Source: CAVPWP01 sp963709395
GTDB lineage: Bacteria > Pseudomonadota > Alphaproteobacteria > Rhodobacterales > Rhodobacteraceae
Length of the DNA: 64,000 nt
NCBI GenBank assembly: GCA_963709395.1
Contig: CAVPWP010000015.1
Coordinates: 34,298-98,297 of the forward strand
Reading direction: 5' to 3'
The notes below the pieces were generated by a model. The model did not search any database. It saw only the letters and a program-made list of their open reading frames with translations, and had not been told where the DNA came from. Positions 28,067 through 36,592 of this stretch are shown one piece after another; positions within the stretch are counted from its first letter, which is position 1, and each line of letters opens with the position of its first letter. Made by a program: the position numbers and the translations under genes.

Positions 28067-29810
28067 ATGAGACATAAACGACAAGGCGGGTCTTTTGCCC
28101 GATGCACGGGGGCGCTTGTCGCCAGCGCGATCGCGCTGGGGGCAGCAGCCTTCGGGGCACCTGTGAGCGCGCAGGACGCGGAGAAGAAGCCGAACATCCT
28201 GTTCATCATGGGCGACGACATCGGCTGGATGCAGCCGTCGATCTACCACCGTGGACTGATGGTCGGCGAGACGCCCAACATCGACCGCATCGGCCGGGAA
28301 GGCGCGATGTTCACCGATTACTACGCCGAGCAAAGCTGCACGGCGGGGCGCAACGCCTTCATCACCGGCATGCAGCCGCTGCGGACCGGCATGATCATGC
28401 CGCAGCTTGCCGGGCAGCCCGAGCTATCTGCAGCCCGGCACGCCGATGCTGTCCAAGTTCCTGCTCGATCTCGGCTACAACACCGGCGAGTTCGGCAAGA
28501 ACCACCTGGGCGACCACACCGACTCCCTGCCGACCGCCCACGGGTTCCAGGAATTCTGGGGCTATCTCTACCACCTCGACGCGATGCAGGGGGTCAGCTT
28601 CCCCGACATCAACGCGTCACCGACCGACCAGGTCATCGCGCCGCCGTGCCGGAACACGCCCGTTCCCGGACTGGCCGAAGTGCCGGGCGCCGTCGACCCG
28701 GCGACGACCATCTGCCTGACACCGCCGCGTCCGGTGATCCACTGCACGTCGAGCGATGGCACCGCGGCGAACATGACCTGCAAGGACGAAGGTCCGCTGA
28801 CGCTGGAACGCTCCAAGACCATCGACGAGGAGATCTCGGCCCAGGTCATCGACTTCCTCGACCGCAACGACCCCGAGGAGACCGGCAAGCCGTTCTTCGT
28901 CTGGTACAACCCGGCCCGCATGCACATCACCACCATGCTGTCGGACGAGTATCTTGACCAGGTCGGCACGAAGGGCGGCAAGGACTGGGGTGTCAACGAA
29001 GCCGGCATGAAGCAGATGGACGACAACATCGGCTATGTGCTCGCCAAGCTCGAGGAGATGGGCGAGCTCGACAACACCATCATCGCCTTCACCACCGACA
29101 ACGGCGCCGAAGTGATCACCTACCCCGATGGCGGCGTGACCCCGTTCGCGGGCGGCAAGCTGACCACCTGGGAAGGCGGCATGCGCGCGCCGATGGTCGT
29201 TCGCTGGCCCGGCAAGATCGAGCCCGGCACCATTCTGAACGGCACCTTCGCGTCGCTCGACTGGCTGCCGACGCTGGTCGAAGCGGCCGGTGGTCCCAAG
29301 GGCAACGATCTGAAGGCCACGATCGAGAAAGGCGAGTATCCCGGCATCGTCAAGACGACGCTCGATGGCGTCAACCAGATGGCGTATCTGACCGGCGAGG
29401 CCGACGAGCCGGCGCGGGACTACTTCATGTACTACTCGGGCAAGGATCCGTCGGCGGTTCGCTACAAGAACTGGAAGATGTACTTCGCCATGGTGTCGCA
29501 GTCGCCGGAAGGCTTCACGGCGGGCGTTCAGCCTTACCACTGGACCCAGGTCGTGAACATCAAGCGCGATCCGTTCGAGGCGTCGATCGGGGCGCATTCG
29601 AAGACGCTGTTCGGGATGGGCGGTGCCATTGCCGCGCCCATGACGGCCTATGTCTACGACTGGAACATTCTGCCGATCGGCCAGCAGCTGTGGCTGCGGG
29701 AACTCGAGACCTACCGCGACTTCCCGCCGATGCAGGATCCGTCCAGCTACAACCTCGAAGACGTCATCAACCAGGTGAAGAACATGAGGTCGAGCAGCCG
29801 CGGCGAGTGA
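28067..29810 (+). pseudogene. exported sulfatase 1, one-base frameshift
   Basis: Alkaline-phosphatase-superfamily sulfatase. ATG 28067 follows aggagaaaagtcac; a signal peptide ends PVSAQDA. Metal ligands appear in FIMGDDIGW (Asp50, Asp51). The formylglycine site is SCTAGRNAF with Cys91 (CxAxR variant), and FTTDNGAEV supplies the later Asp-Asn pair. Near 28401-28406 one extra base throws the frame: MPQL is followed by LPGSPSYLQPGTPML only in the +1 frame. Correcting it gives a 580-residue protein of normal length. It needs the FGE at 24629 for activation and would act on a sulfate ester in the periplasm. Confidence 0.88.
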
Positions 29811-29833
29811 GCCCGGTTGACATGAACAGGAAC

Positions 29834-29858
29834 CAGGCGCCCGGGATCCGGGCGCCTG
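29834..29858 (+). terminator. hairpin after sulfatase 1
   Basis: Perfect 11-bp stem (caggcgcccgg / ccgggcgcctg) with a three-base loop, 24 bases past the stop codon. No T-run follows, so termination efficiency is uncertain; it may instead protect the 3' end of the sulfatase mRNA. Confidence 0.55.
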
Positions 29859-30020
29859 ATCAAGACGACAGGGGCGGCGTATCGCGTTGGTGCGCTGCCT
29901 CTGCGACCCCGGGGGGCGGAGTCAGGGCGATCACGCCAAGCCGCACCGCCGGGTGAAACAGCGTCAAACCCGCATTTGCGGACCAGACGGTTACACGAAG
30001 AACAGAAGGGATGAATTCAC

Positions 30021-30566
30021 ATGGCTGACAAGATTTACGTTGTGCACGCGGCAACCTACGGGTCGCTTGCTGATGCAAAGATGGACCTCGAGGCACTCAA
30101 GCTCATCAAGTCCGACGGAGAGATCCGCCACCTTACCGCCGCGATCGTCTCGAGATCGGACAAGGGCCGGCTGAAGGTTCACGAGGTCACTCACTCGGGC
30201 AAAGTCGCCGCCGAAATCGGACTTATCGGTGGCGCGATGCTCGGAGCCCTGTTTCCGCCTGCAGGCGTTGCAGTGCTTGGCGCCGCCGCGACAAACGCCG
30301 CCATCGGCGGTGCGGTTCTTGGCGCGGCGGGCCATTTCACCGGTGGCATCTCGCGCAAGGCAATGAAGGAGCTTGGCGAGTACCTTGACGATGGCGAGGC
30401 AGCCATCATCGCGGTGGCGGTCGATGCGATCGACACCGATGTCGTGAAGGCGCTTTCCCATGCCGAAAAGAAAGCGTCCAAGCACATCGACAAGGGTGAC
30501 TACGACGCGGCCCTGAAGGACCTCGAGAAGGGCATCGGCAAGGCTGAAAACATCGCGGGCGTCTAA
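30021..30566 (+). CDS. DUF1269-family protein
   Basis: 181 residues with aaggg before the start. The sequence KIYVVHAATYGSLADAKMDL leads into an alternating helical domain. A glycine-rich hydrophobic hairpin follows (EIGLIGGAMLGALFPPAGVA, AAIGGAVLGAAGHF), then ISRKAMKELGEYLDDGEAAI and a final helix. This is the standard DUF1269 layout, in which the glycine-rich core is membrane-associated. It sits between the two sulfatase genes. Role unknown; relatives are often linked to stress responses, but nothing here shows that. Confidence 0.8.
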   Translation: MADKIYVVHAATYGSLADAKMDLEALKLIKSDGEIRHLTAAIVSRSDKGRLKVHEVTHSGKVAAEIGLIGGAMLGALFPPAGVAVLGAAATNAAIGGAVLGAAGHFTGGISRKAMKELGEYLDDGEAAIIAVAVDAIDTDVVKALSHAEKKASKHIDKGDYDAALKDLEKGIGKAENIAGV

Positions 30567-30587
30567 GGGCCTGCACTTCCCCCCAAG

Positions 30588-30622
30588 GGATGTCCCGTCG
30601 ACGTGTCGTCGTCGGGACATCC
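30588..30622 (+). terminator. long hairpin after DUF1269 gene
   Basis: Outer stem ggatgtcccg / cgggacatcc (10 bp) with an inner cgac/gtcg stem in the loop, starting 21 bases after the stop. No T-run. It may act as a terminator or transcript-end stabiliser. Confidence 0.5.
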
Positions 30623-30730
30623 TGCCCACGCCGGGGCGCGACACCCGATCCGCAGCCCCTTTCCATCAAGGTCGGCCCCCGAGGCGATCGAATGTTTGAA
30701 TTTGAAGGCTCAAGAGGAAAGGTATTCGAC

Positions 30731-31606
30731 ATGCACCCCATGAAACGCACAACCTCCATGGCGGCAGCGGTCCTCACGGCCACACTCCTGGCCGGTGGCG
30801 TCGCTGCGGCTCAGACCGCGGCGCCCGAGCGCAACATTCCTCTGGAAAAGGCGATCGGGCAGGTGACCCAGACCGGCCCCGTGGCGTCGCTCTTTGTCCT
30901 GAACGCGCGCGGCGCGACGCTGGCGGATGGCAAGCTGACGCTGACTGGCGTGCCGCTCAGTTCCATCGTCTTCGCCGACCGGCCAGTGCGTGCCGCCGGT
31001 CATGTCGAGACCGCGCAATTCGTCGAGCAATGGAACTTGGGCGAGGACCAGTTCAACATCGACCCGCCGAACGCCACTGTCTCGGTCCTGATGGGCGCAG
31101 AGGTCGCTGACGCCGTCGTCACCATTTCGGCACCGGTGCTCGATGGCGACACCCTGACCTTCGATGCCGTCGTGCTCGAGGGCGACCTCACCGGTGCCGA
31201 CGGCCCGGCGGCGCTGTTCATCGATCGCGGGGGCTTTGGCGGTTTCCACGGCGGCGGCGGCCTCAGGGGAGGTGGCCTTGCAGGTGGTGGCATTGCAGGC
31301 GGAGATTTCGGAGGCGGAGTCTCAGCGGACCATTTCTCGAACTTTGCCCATGTCCAGTCTCCGCATTCCGCCTGGTACCGCTCGGACTCGGGCAACCGGA
31401 CAGTGAACTACGCCCCGCACAACACTTACTATCACAACGGTGGCTACTATGGCGGCGGCTACGTCGGCCATCCGTGGGCGGCCGGCGCTGCTGGCCTCGC
31501 TGCGGGTGCCGCGATCGGAGCGGGAATCGCCAACACGAACGACTTCTACGGAAACCCCTATCCTTACCCCTACTGCGGCTACGCCCCCTATCCCCCTTGC
31601 AATTGA
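30731..31606 (+). CDS. secreted Gly/Tyr-rich protein
   Basis: 291 residues from ATG 30731 (agaggaaagg upstream). The signal peptide ends VAAAQTAA. A beta-rich domain, residues about 35-165, holds SLFVLNARGATLADGKLTL, GVPLSSIVFADRP and FNIDPPNATVSVL. The tail is low-complexity: a glycine-rich run (FHGGGGLRGGGLAGGG), a Tyr/Gly/His-rich part and a final PYPYPYCGYAPYPPCN with two cysteines. Similar tails occur in envelope and surface-coat proteins. Position between sulfatases suggests a role at the cell surface, but the function is unknown. Confidence 0.68.
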   Translation: MHPMKRTTSMAAAVLTATLLAGGVAAAQTAAPERNIPLEKAIGQVTQTGPVASLFVLNARGATLADGKLTLTGVPLSSIVFADRPVRAAGHVETAQFVEQWNLGEDQFNIDPPNATVSVLMGAEVADAVVTISAPVLDGDTLTFDAVVLEGDLTGADGPAALFIDRGGFGGFHGGGGLRGGGLAGGGIAGGDFGGGVSADHFSNFAHVQSPHSAWYRSDSGNRTVNYAPHNTYYHNGGYYGGGYVGHPWAAGAAGLAAGAAIGAGIANTNDFYGNPYPYPYCGYAPYPPCN

Positions 31607-31671
31607 GGCCGCAGCACGGCGAAGTCCGATGGAGCATCGGCTCAAGAAAAGTCAGAACTGGAGAAGACTAC

Positions 31672-33255
31672 ATGAAAAAATCCTTACGAAGCGCCGTCGC
31701 AGCCCTGGCGGTCTGCCTTGTGCCGCTCGCTTCCCCCGTCCTGTCGCAGGACGCTGACGCCAGACCCAATATCCTGGTGCTCTGGGGAGACGACATCGGC
31801 CAGTTCAACATCAGCGCCAACAACTTCGGCATGATGGGCTACCGCACGCCGAACATCGACAGGATCTACAAGGAAGGTGCGATGTTCACGGACTGGTACG
31901 GCCAGCAAAGCTGTACCGCCGGGCGCGCCGCCTTCATCACCGGGCAATCGCCCATCCGGACCGGCCTGACCAAGGTGGGCCTGCCGGGTGCGCCCGAGGG
32001 CATGAACATCCTCGACCCGACCATCGCGGGTCTGCTCAAGCCGCTCGGCTACATGACGGGCCAGTACGGCAAGAACCACCTCGGCGACCTTGACGAGATG
32101 TTTCCGACCAACAACGGCTTCGACGAGTTCTTCGGCAACCTCTATCACCTGAACGCCGAGGAAGAGCCGCAGAGCCCCGATTACCCCCAGAACCCGGAGT
32201 TCAAGGCGCAATTCGGCCCGCGTGGCGTCATCAGATCGTCCGCGATCTATGACGACAGCGGTGCGCTCATCGGACAGGATATCGTGGACACGGGTCCCCT
32301 GACGCGCGAGCGGATGGAGACGGTGGACGAAGAAGTCACGGAAGGCGCGCTCGCTTTCATGGAAAGGGCGCATGCCGAGGGCAAGCCCTTCTTCCTGTGG
32401 TGGAACTCGACCCGGATGCACATCTTCACGCATCTGAAGCCGGAATCGCGGGGCGTCACTGGCCTCGGCATCTATGCCGACGGAATGGTCGAGCATGATG
32501 CCATGGTCGGCCAGCTTCTCGACAAGCTCGAAGAACTCGATATCGTCGACAATACCATCGTCATGTACTCGACCGACAACGGCGCCGAGACCTTCACTTG
32601 GCCCGATGGCGGGACGACCATGTTCAAGGGCGAGAAGAACACCCAGTGGGAAGGCGGGTTCCGCGTGCCCACGGCGATCCGCTGGCCGGGTGTCATCGAG
32701 CCGGGCACTGTCATCAACGAGATCGCGTCGCACGAGGACATGTTGCCGACCCTGATGTCCGCGGTCGGCGAGCCGGATATCACGGAACGACTTCTGGAAG
32801 GCGGCGTCGAAGCCATCGGCCGGACCTACAACGTTCATCTCGACGGCTATGACCTGTTGCCCGCCCTCAAGGGCGAGGCGGACTGGCCCCGTGAGGAGTT
32901 CCTCTACTGGACGGACGACGGAGCGGTTGCCGCGCTGCGCTATGGTCCCTGGAAGATGACGTTCCTGCGGCAGAACGCCGAAGGCTACAAGGTCTGGACC
33001 ACGCCCTTCGAAGTCCTGCGGGCGCCGTCCATCACCAACCTGCTCATGGATCCGTTCGAGCGCGCCGAAGCCGAGGACGCCATGGGCTATCAGCGGTGGT
33101 GGATCGAACGCATGTTCGTCATCGCGCCGGCCGCCACCTACGTCGGGAACTGGCTCCAGAGCTTCAGGGAGTTTCCGCCGAGGCAGCAACCGGGAAGCTT
33201 CAACCTCGACCGTGTCATGGAAGCGGTCCTGGCAGGCTCGTCGGGCAACCAGTAA
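31672..33255 (+). CDS. exported sulfatase 2
   Basis: 527 residues, ATG 31672 preceded by ctggagaagactac. Signal peptide ends SPVLSQDA. Conserved elements: NILVLWGDDIG (metal ligands Asp40, Asp41), the formylglycine site SCTAGRAAF (Cys81), GKNHLGD, and YSTDNGAET. It is intact and closely related to sulfatase 1, which suggests local duplication. CTAGR rather than CTPSR places it in the Ala variant tolerated by FGE. Expected to release sulfate from an ester substrate in the periplasm after activation by the locus FGE. The HAD phosphatase gene follows after 46 bases. Confidence 0.92.
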   Translation: MKKSLRSAVAALAVCLVPLASPVLSQDADARPNILVLWGDDIGQFNISANNFGMMGYRTPNIDRIYKEGAMFTDWYGQQSCTAGRAAFITGQSPIRTGLTKVGLPGAPEGMNILDPTIAGLLKPLGYMTGQYGKNHLGDLDEMFPTNNGFDEFFGNLYHLNAEEEPQSPDYPQNPEFKAQFGPRGVIRSSAIYDDSGALIGQDIVDTGPLTRERMETVDEEVTEGALAFMERAHAEGKPFFLWWNSTRMHIFTHLKPESRGVTGLGIYADGMVEHDAMVGQLLDKLEELDIVDNTIVMYSTDNGAETFTWPDGGTTMFKGEKNTQWEGGFRVPTAIRWPGVIEPGTVINEIASHEDMLPTLMSAVGEPDITERLLEGGVEAIGRTYNVHLDGYDLLPALKGEADWPREEFLYWTDDGAVAALRYGPWKMTFLRQNAEGYKVWTTPFEVLRAPSITNLLMDPFERAEAEDAMGYQRWWIERMFVIAPAATYVGNWLQSFREFPPRQQPGSFNLDRVMEAVLAGSSGNQ

Positions 33256-33301
33256 CCAGTAGCGAAAGCAGTAGGGCAACCAGCAGGAAAGGGCCCCCGA
33301 T

Positions 33302-34351
33302 ATGTTGAAACACCATTTCTCCATCGACCGGCGCGGCCTTTTCCGCTGCGCCGTCACCGCCTTGGCCATGCTTGCAGCGCCGATGGCGCTGCATGCGCAG
33401 GACGACCCGCTGCCGTCCTGGAACGACGGCGCGGCAAAGCAGGAGATCCTGAATTTCGTCGTCGAAACGACCACCGAGGGCGGCGCGAACTTCGTCGCCC
33501 CGGAGGACCGCATCGCCACCTTCGATCAGGACGGCACGACCTGGGTCGAGCATCCGCTTTACGGACAGGGCCTCTTCGCCCTGGACCGGCTGGCCGAGAT
33601 GGCGCCCGATCACCCTGAGTGGAAGGACACAGAGCCGTTCAAGGCGGTCCTGTCCGGCGACCACGAAGCGATGGAGAAGTTCACCGAAAGGGACTGGATG
33701 GAGATCGTCGCCGTCACCCATGCGGGCATGAGCACGGCGGATTTCGAGTCCATCGTCGCCGACTGGCTGCCGAAGTCGAAGAACCCGGTGTTCGGCGTCC
33801 CGGTGACCGATCTCGTCTACCAGCCGATGATCGAGGTGATGGAGCTGCTGCGCGCCAATGGCTACCGCACCTATATCGTGACCGGGGGCGGGCAGGAGTT
33901 CGTGCGCGTCTATTCGCGGGACGTCTACGGCATCCCGCCCGAGCAGGTCATCGGCTCCAGCATCGTCACCAAGTACGAGATGCAGGACGGCGAGCCGGTG
34001 CTGATGCGCGAGCCCAAACTGTTCTTCAACGACAATGACGATGGCAAGGCGATCGGCATCAACCTTTTCATCGGCAAGCGCCCGCAGATCGCCTTCGGCA
34101 ACACCGAGGGTGACAAGGAGATGCTGCAATGGGCCACCGCCGGAGAAGGCCTGCGGCTCGGCTTCCTGGTGCTGCACGACGACCCTGTGCGCGAGTTCGC
34201 CTATGGCCCCGCCAATGGGCTGCCCGACACATCGGTGGGCACGTTCAGCCAGGCCCTGATGGACACCGCCAACCAAAGCGGCTGGACGGTGATCAGCATG
34301 AAGAACGACTGGAACACGATCTTCGCGGGGGATATCAAGAAGCCGGAATGA
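33302..34351 (+). CDS. Tat-exported HAD-family phosphatase
   Basis: 349 residues. A twin-arginine signal (DRRGLFRCAVTALAM) ends near LHAQDD. HAD motif I is FDQDGTTW (nucleophile Asp75, acid Asp77), motif II lies in YIVTGGGQEF, and a late acidic GNTEGDKEM supplies the metal-binding motif IV. It resembles phosphoserine-phosphatase-like exported hydrolases. aggaaagggccc precedes the start. It is co-directional with the sulfatase 46 bases upstream, so it may dephosphorylate the same class of esterified substrate (inference). The metal-dependent fold fits Tat export in folded form. Confidence 0.85.
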   Translation: MLKHHFSIDRRGLFRCAVTALAMLAAPMALHAQDDPLPSWNDGAAKQEILNFVVETTTEGGANFVAPEDRIATFDQDGTTWVEHPLYGQGLFALDRLAEMAPDHPEWKDTEPFKAVLSGDHEAMEKFTERDWMEIVAVTHAGMSTADFESIVADWLPKSKNPVFGVPVTDLVYQPMIEVMELLRANGYRTYIVTGGGQEFVRVYSRDVYGIPPEQVIGSSIVTKYEMQDGEPVLMREPKLFFNDNDDGKAIGINLFIGKRPQIAFGNTEGDKEMLQWATAGEGLRLGFLVLHDDPVREFAYGPANGLPDTSVGTFSQALMDTANQSGWTVISMKNDWNTIFAGDIKKPE

Positions 34352-34492
34352 CGGTCTGGTCCGCGGAACTTCGGGCCAGGACAGAGATCACTCGCCCGAG
34401 CGGAGGATGCGCCGGTCCGGACGCGCATCAAGGAGCATGCGGACCGAACGCTCTGTTCGGAACACAACGTCAACCAACTGAGGAGAAGACCA

Positions 34493-34802
34493 ATGAAGCG
34501 TATCCCAACTCTCGCCTGCGCGGCCATTCTCGCGGCGACCCCACTTCACTTTGCCCTCGCGCAGGACGGCCAGGAAGCCGCGGTTATGGCGGTGATCGAG
34601 AACGTCTTTCCCGGATATACCGATCCCGGGCTACGCGGACTGCATTCTGCAAAATGCAAACGCTTCGCAAGCCGAACTGATCGCCAACGCGGGGAATTCC
34701 GGAAGTTTCCGCGCCGGGGCGACGCCTCTGAGGGAAGTCGCCGAGAAGAACACGACGCAGGAGTGCATCATCTCCGCGGGCCTGCCGAGGTTCCCGCTCT
34801 AG
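34493..34802 (+). pseudogene. small secreted protein, homopolymer frameshift
   Basis: ATG 34493 after gaggagaagacca. The first 44 codons encode a signal peptide (HFALAQDG) and VMAVIENVFPGYTDPG. A ccc run near 34624 then shifts the frame; in the +1 frame the sequence continues GYADCILQNANASQAELIAN to CIISAGLPRFPL and a TAG at 34800. Joined with one C removed it makes about 102 residues with two cysteines, probably disulfide-bonded. Family not recognised. Downstream to 34992 there is no further gene. Confidence 0.6.
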
Positions 34803-34992
34803 GCGTTTCCCGGCGGCGGCACCGTCGCCCGGCCGATCGGACTTCCGGGCGGGTCGGGCAAGTGCCGCATGCGCGCCCAACGCGGTCCGTAAACGACGAC
34901 GATTTGCTCGATCCGGGCGGGCAGGAGCCACAACCGGCCCATGCCTTGAACAAGTCCGAAATATGGGCGCCACTGCTTGAGAGGGGATGAAG

Positions 34993-35421
34993 ATGGAAGC
35001 GGTTGAAAGCAAATGGGCAGCGTTTCAGAATTCCTACTATTTCTGGGACATCATCGCGCTTGTCTGTGGCGTGATCTGCATCTTCGGGTTCCTGGTGTTC
35101 CTCATCTTCATGCTCGGCCTGCCGGGGCGCATTGCCGTCGCGCGCAACCATCCCGACGCCGAGGCGGTCTATACAATGGGCTGGACCGGCTTTCTTGCGG
35201 TCGTGCCGTGGATTCAGGCCTTCATCTGGGCATTCAAACCGACCGATATCGTGGATATTCGCAGATTTCCCGACGAGGAACGCGAGGCGATCAAGGAAGA
35301 TATCGCGCATCTCAAGGCCTACGCCTACGGCAAGAAGAGGGTCCCGAAGGATCACGCCCCGCAGGATGAGGAGGCGCCGGCCAAATCCGCGCCTGCACCA
35401 GACACCGACAAGGAGGCATGA
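34993..35421 (+). CDS. DUF3302 inner-membrane protein (YiaW-like)
   Basis: About 142 residues. Of two close ATGs, 34993 has the better spacing from gagagggg. Two transmembrane helices are visible (IIALVCGVICIFGFLVFLIF, and FLAVVPWIQAFIWAF), joined by GLPGRIAVARNHPDAEAV, the DUF3302 signature region. A charged Pro/Ala-rich tail follows. Like E. coli yiaW it sits directly before a HlyD-type gene (yiaV); the stop is three bases from the next start. Likely a small partner of the periplasmic adaptor. Confidence 0.82.
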   Translation: MEAVESKWAAFQNSYYFWDIIALVCGVICIFGFLVFLIFMLGLPGRIAVARNHPDAEAVYTMGWTGFLAVVPWIQAFIWAFKPTDIVDIRRFPDEEREAIKEDIAHLKAYAYGKKRVPKDHAPQDEEAPAKSAPAPDTDKEA

Positions 35422-35424
35422 TCG

Positions 35425-36570
35425 TTGTTTGCCGTCTTTGCGATCACACTCCTCTACCTGACGTTCATCTGGCTCGTCTTCTTCAAGTTCAAGTGGCTTC
35501 GTCTCACACCCACATGGGGTGTGATCTCGGGCTTCTTCCTGCTCCACCTGATCCTTGTGCCCTTGGTGGGAACCAGGATGCTGTCGCCCTATTCCACGGA
35601 TGTGCGCGTGGTCCGGCACACAGTGCAGCTTCTGCCCAGACTGCCCGAGCAGACACTGGTGAAGGAGGTGCGTGTCGAAGAGAACGCGCCCGTCAAGAAG
35701 GGCGACACACTCTTCGTCTTCGACAAGAGCCTCTACGAAGCCCAGGTAAAATCGGCCCAGGCCTCCCTGGTTGCGGCAAAGCAGAACGCTGAGATGCTGA
35801 AAGCGGATATCGCGATTGCATCGGATGCTGTGGACCGGGTTCAGACCGAACTGGACTTCGCGAGGATCCAGCAGAAGCGCTTTACCGACCTGGCTCAGCA
35901 ACGCGCAGGCTCGCAGGAATCGGCGGATGAATGGACGTCGCGCGTGTTGTCGGCCGAGGCGTCGCTGGCTGCGGCACAGGAACAACAGAAACGCGCCGAA
36001 CTTGAGTTCGCTTCCCAGATCGATGGCGTCAACACGGCGGTCGTCAAGGCGGAGGCCGAGTTGGCGCAGGCGCAATACTATCTGGACAATACGGAACTCA
36101 AGGCGCCCGAAGATGGCGTGATCGTCAACCTTCAGGTGAAGGAAGGCGTGGTGGCGGGTGTCCTTCGTGTGGGTGCGATTGCGTCGCTGATTGTCGAAGA
36201 TGACCCCTATATTCTGGCGGCTTACCGTCAGGAAAACCTGATGTTCGTCGAGGAGGGCCAGCGCGTCGTCGTCGCCCTGAACAACCATCCGGGCAAGCAC
36301 TTCACCGGCAAGGTCGAGGAAATGTGGTGGGCCAGCCGGAAAGGACAGTTCCTTCCATCAGGCGACCTGCCGTTGTTCCCGGATATCCCGATCGACAACG
36401 AGGTGCGGATGCCCGTCAAGATCACGTTGGATGACCCGACCGTTCACATGCCGATCGGGGCAGGCGGTGCCACCCTCATTCTGACAAGCGACAGCCCGTT
36501 TACCTGGCTCGGCCAGATCTCACTTCGCACATACACGTGGGCGCGGTGGCTCTATCCGCTGCCGTTCTAG
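35425..36570 (+). CDS. HlyD-family membrane fusion protein (YiaV-like)
   Basis: 381 residues from TTG 35425 with aggaggcatgatcg upstream at ideal spacing; the overlapping ATG at 35418 is in another frame. One or two N-terminal helices (FAVFAITLLYLTFIWLVFFK, GFFLLHLILVPLVG) anchor it. Then comes a lipoyl half-motif (VEENAPVKKGDTLFVFD), a coiled-coil hairpin (about residues 110-215, heptads of Gln/Ala/Glu), the second lipoyl half (LKAPEDGVIVNLQVKEG) and a beta-barrel. It bridges an inner-membrane exporter to the outer-membrane factor encoded next. No cognate pump ATPase or RND permease is in the window. Confidence 0.9.
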   Translation: MFAVFAITLLYLTFIWLVFFKFKWLRLTPTWGVISGFFLLHLILVPLVGTRMLSPYSTDVRVVRHTVQLLPRLPEQTLVKEVRVEENAPVKKGDTLFVFDKSLYEAQVKSAQASLVAAKQNAEMLKADIAIASDAVDRVQTELDFARIQQKRFTDLAQQRAGSQESADEWTSRVLSAEASLAAAQEQQKRAELEFASQIDGVNTAVVKAEAELAQAQYYLDNTELKAPEDGVIVNLQVKEGVVAGVLRVGAIASLIVEDDPYILAAYRQENLMFVEEGQRVVVALNNHPGKHFTGKVEEMWWASRKGQFLPSGDLPLFPDIPIDNEVRMPVKITLDDPTVHMPIGAGGATLILTSDSPFTWLGQISLRTYTWARWLYPLPF

Positions 36571-36592
36571 CTTGATCATGGGGACAGGAACG

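Noticed and set aside
34768..36300. Minus-strand frame of 510 codons
   Set aside because: Antisense of the DUF3302 and HlyD genes.
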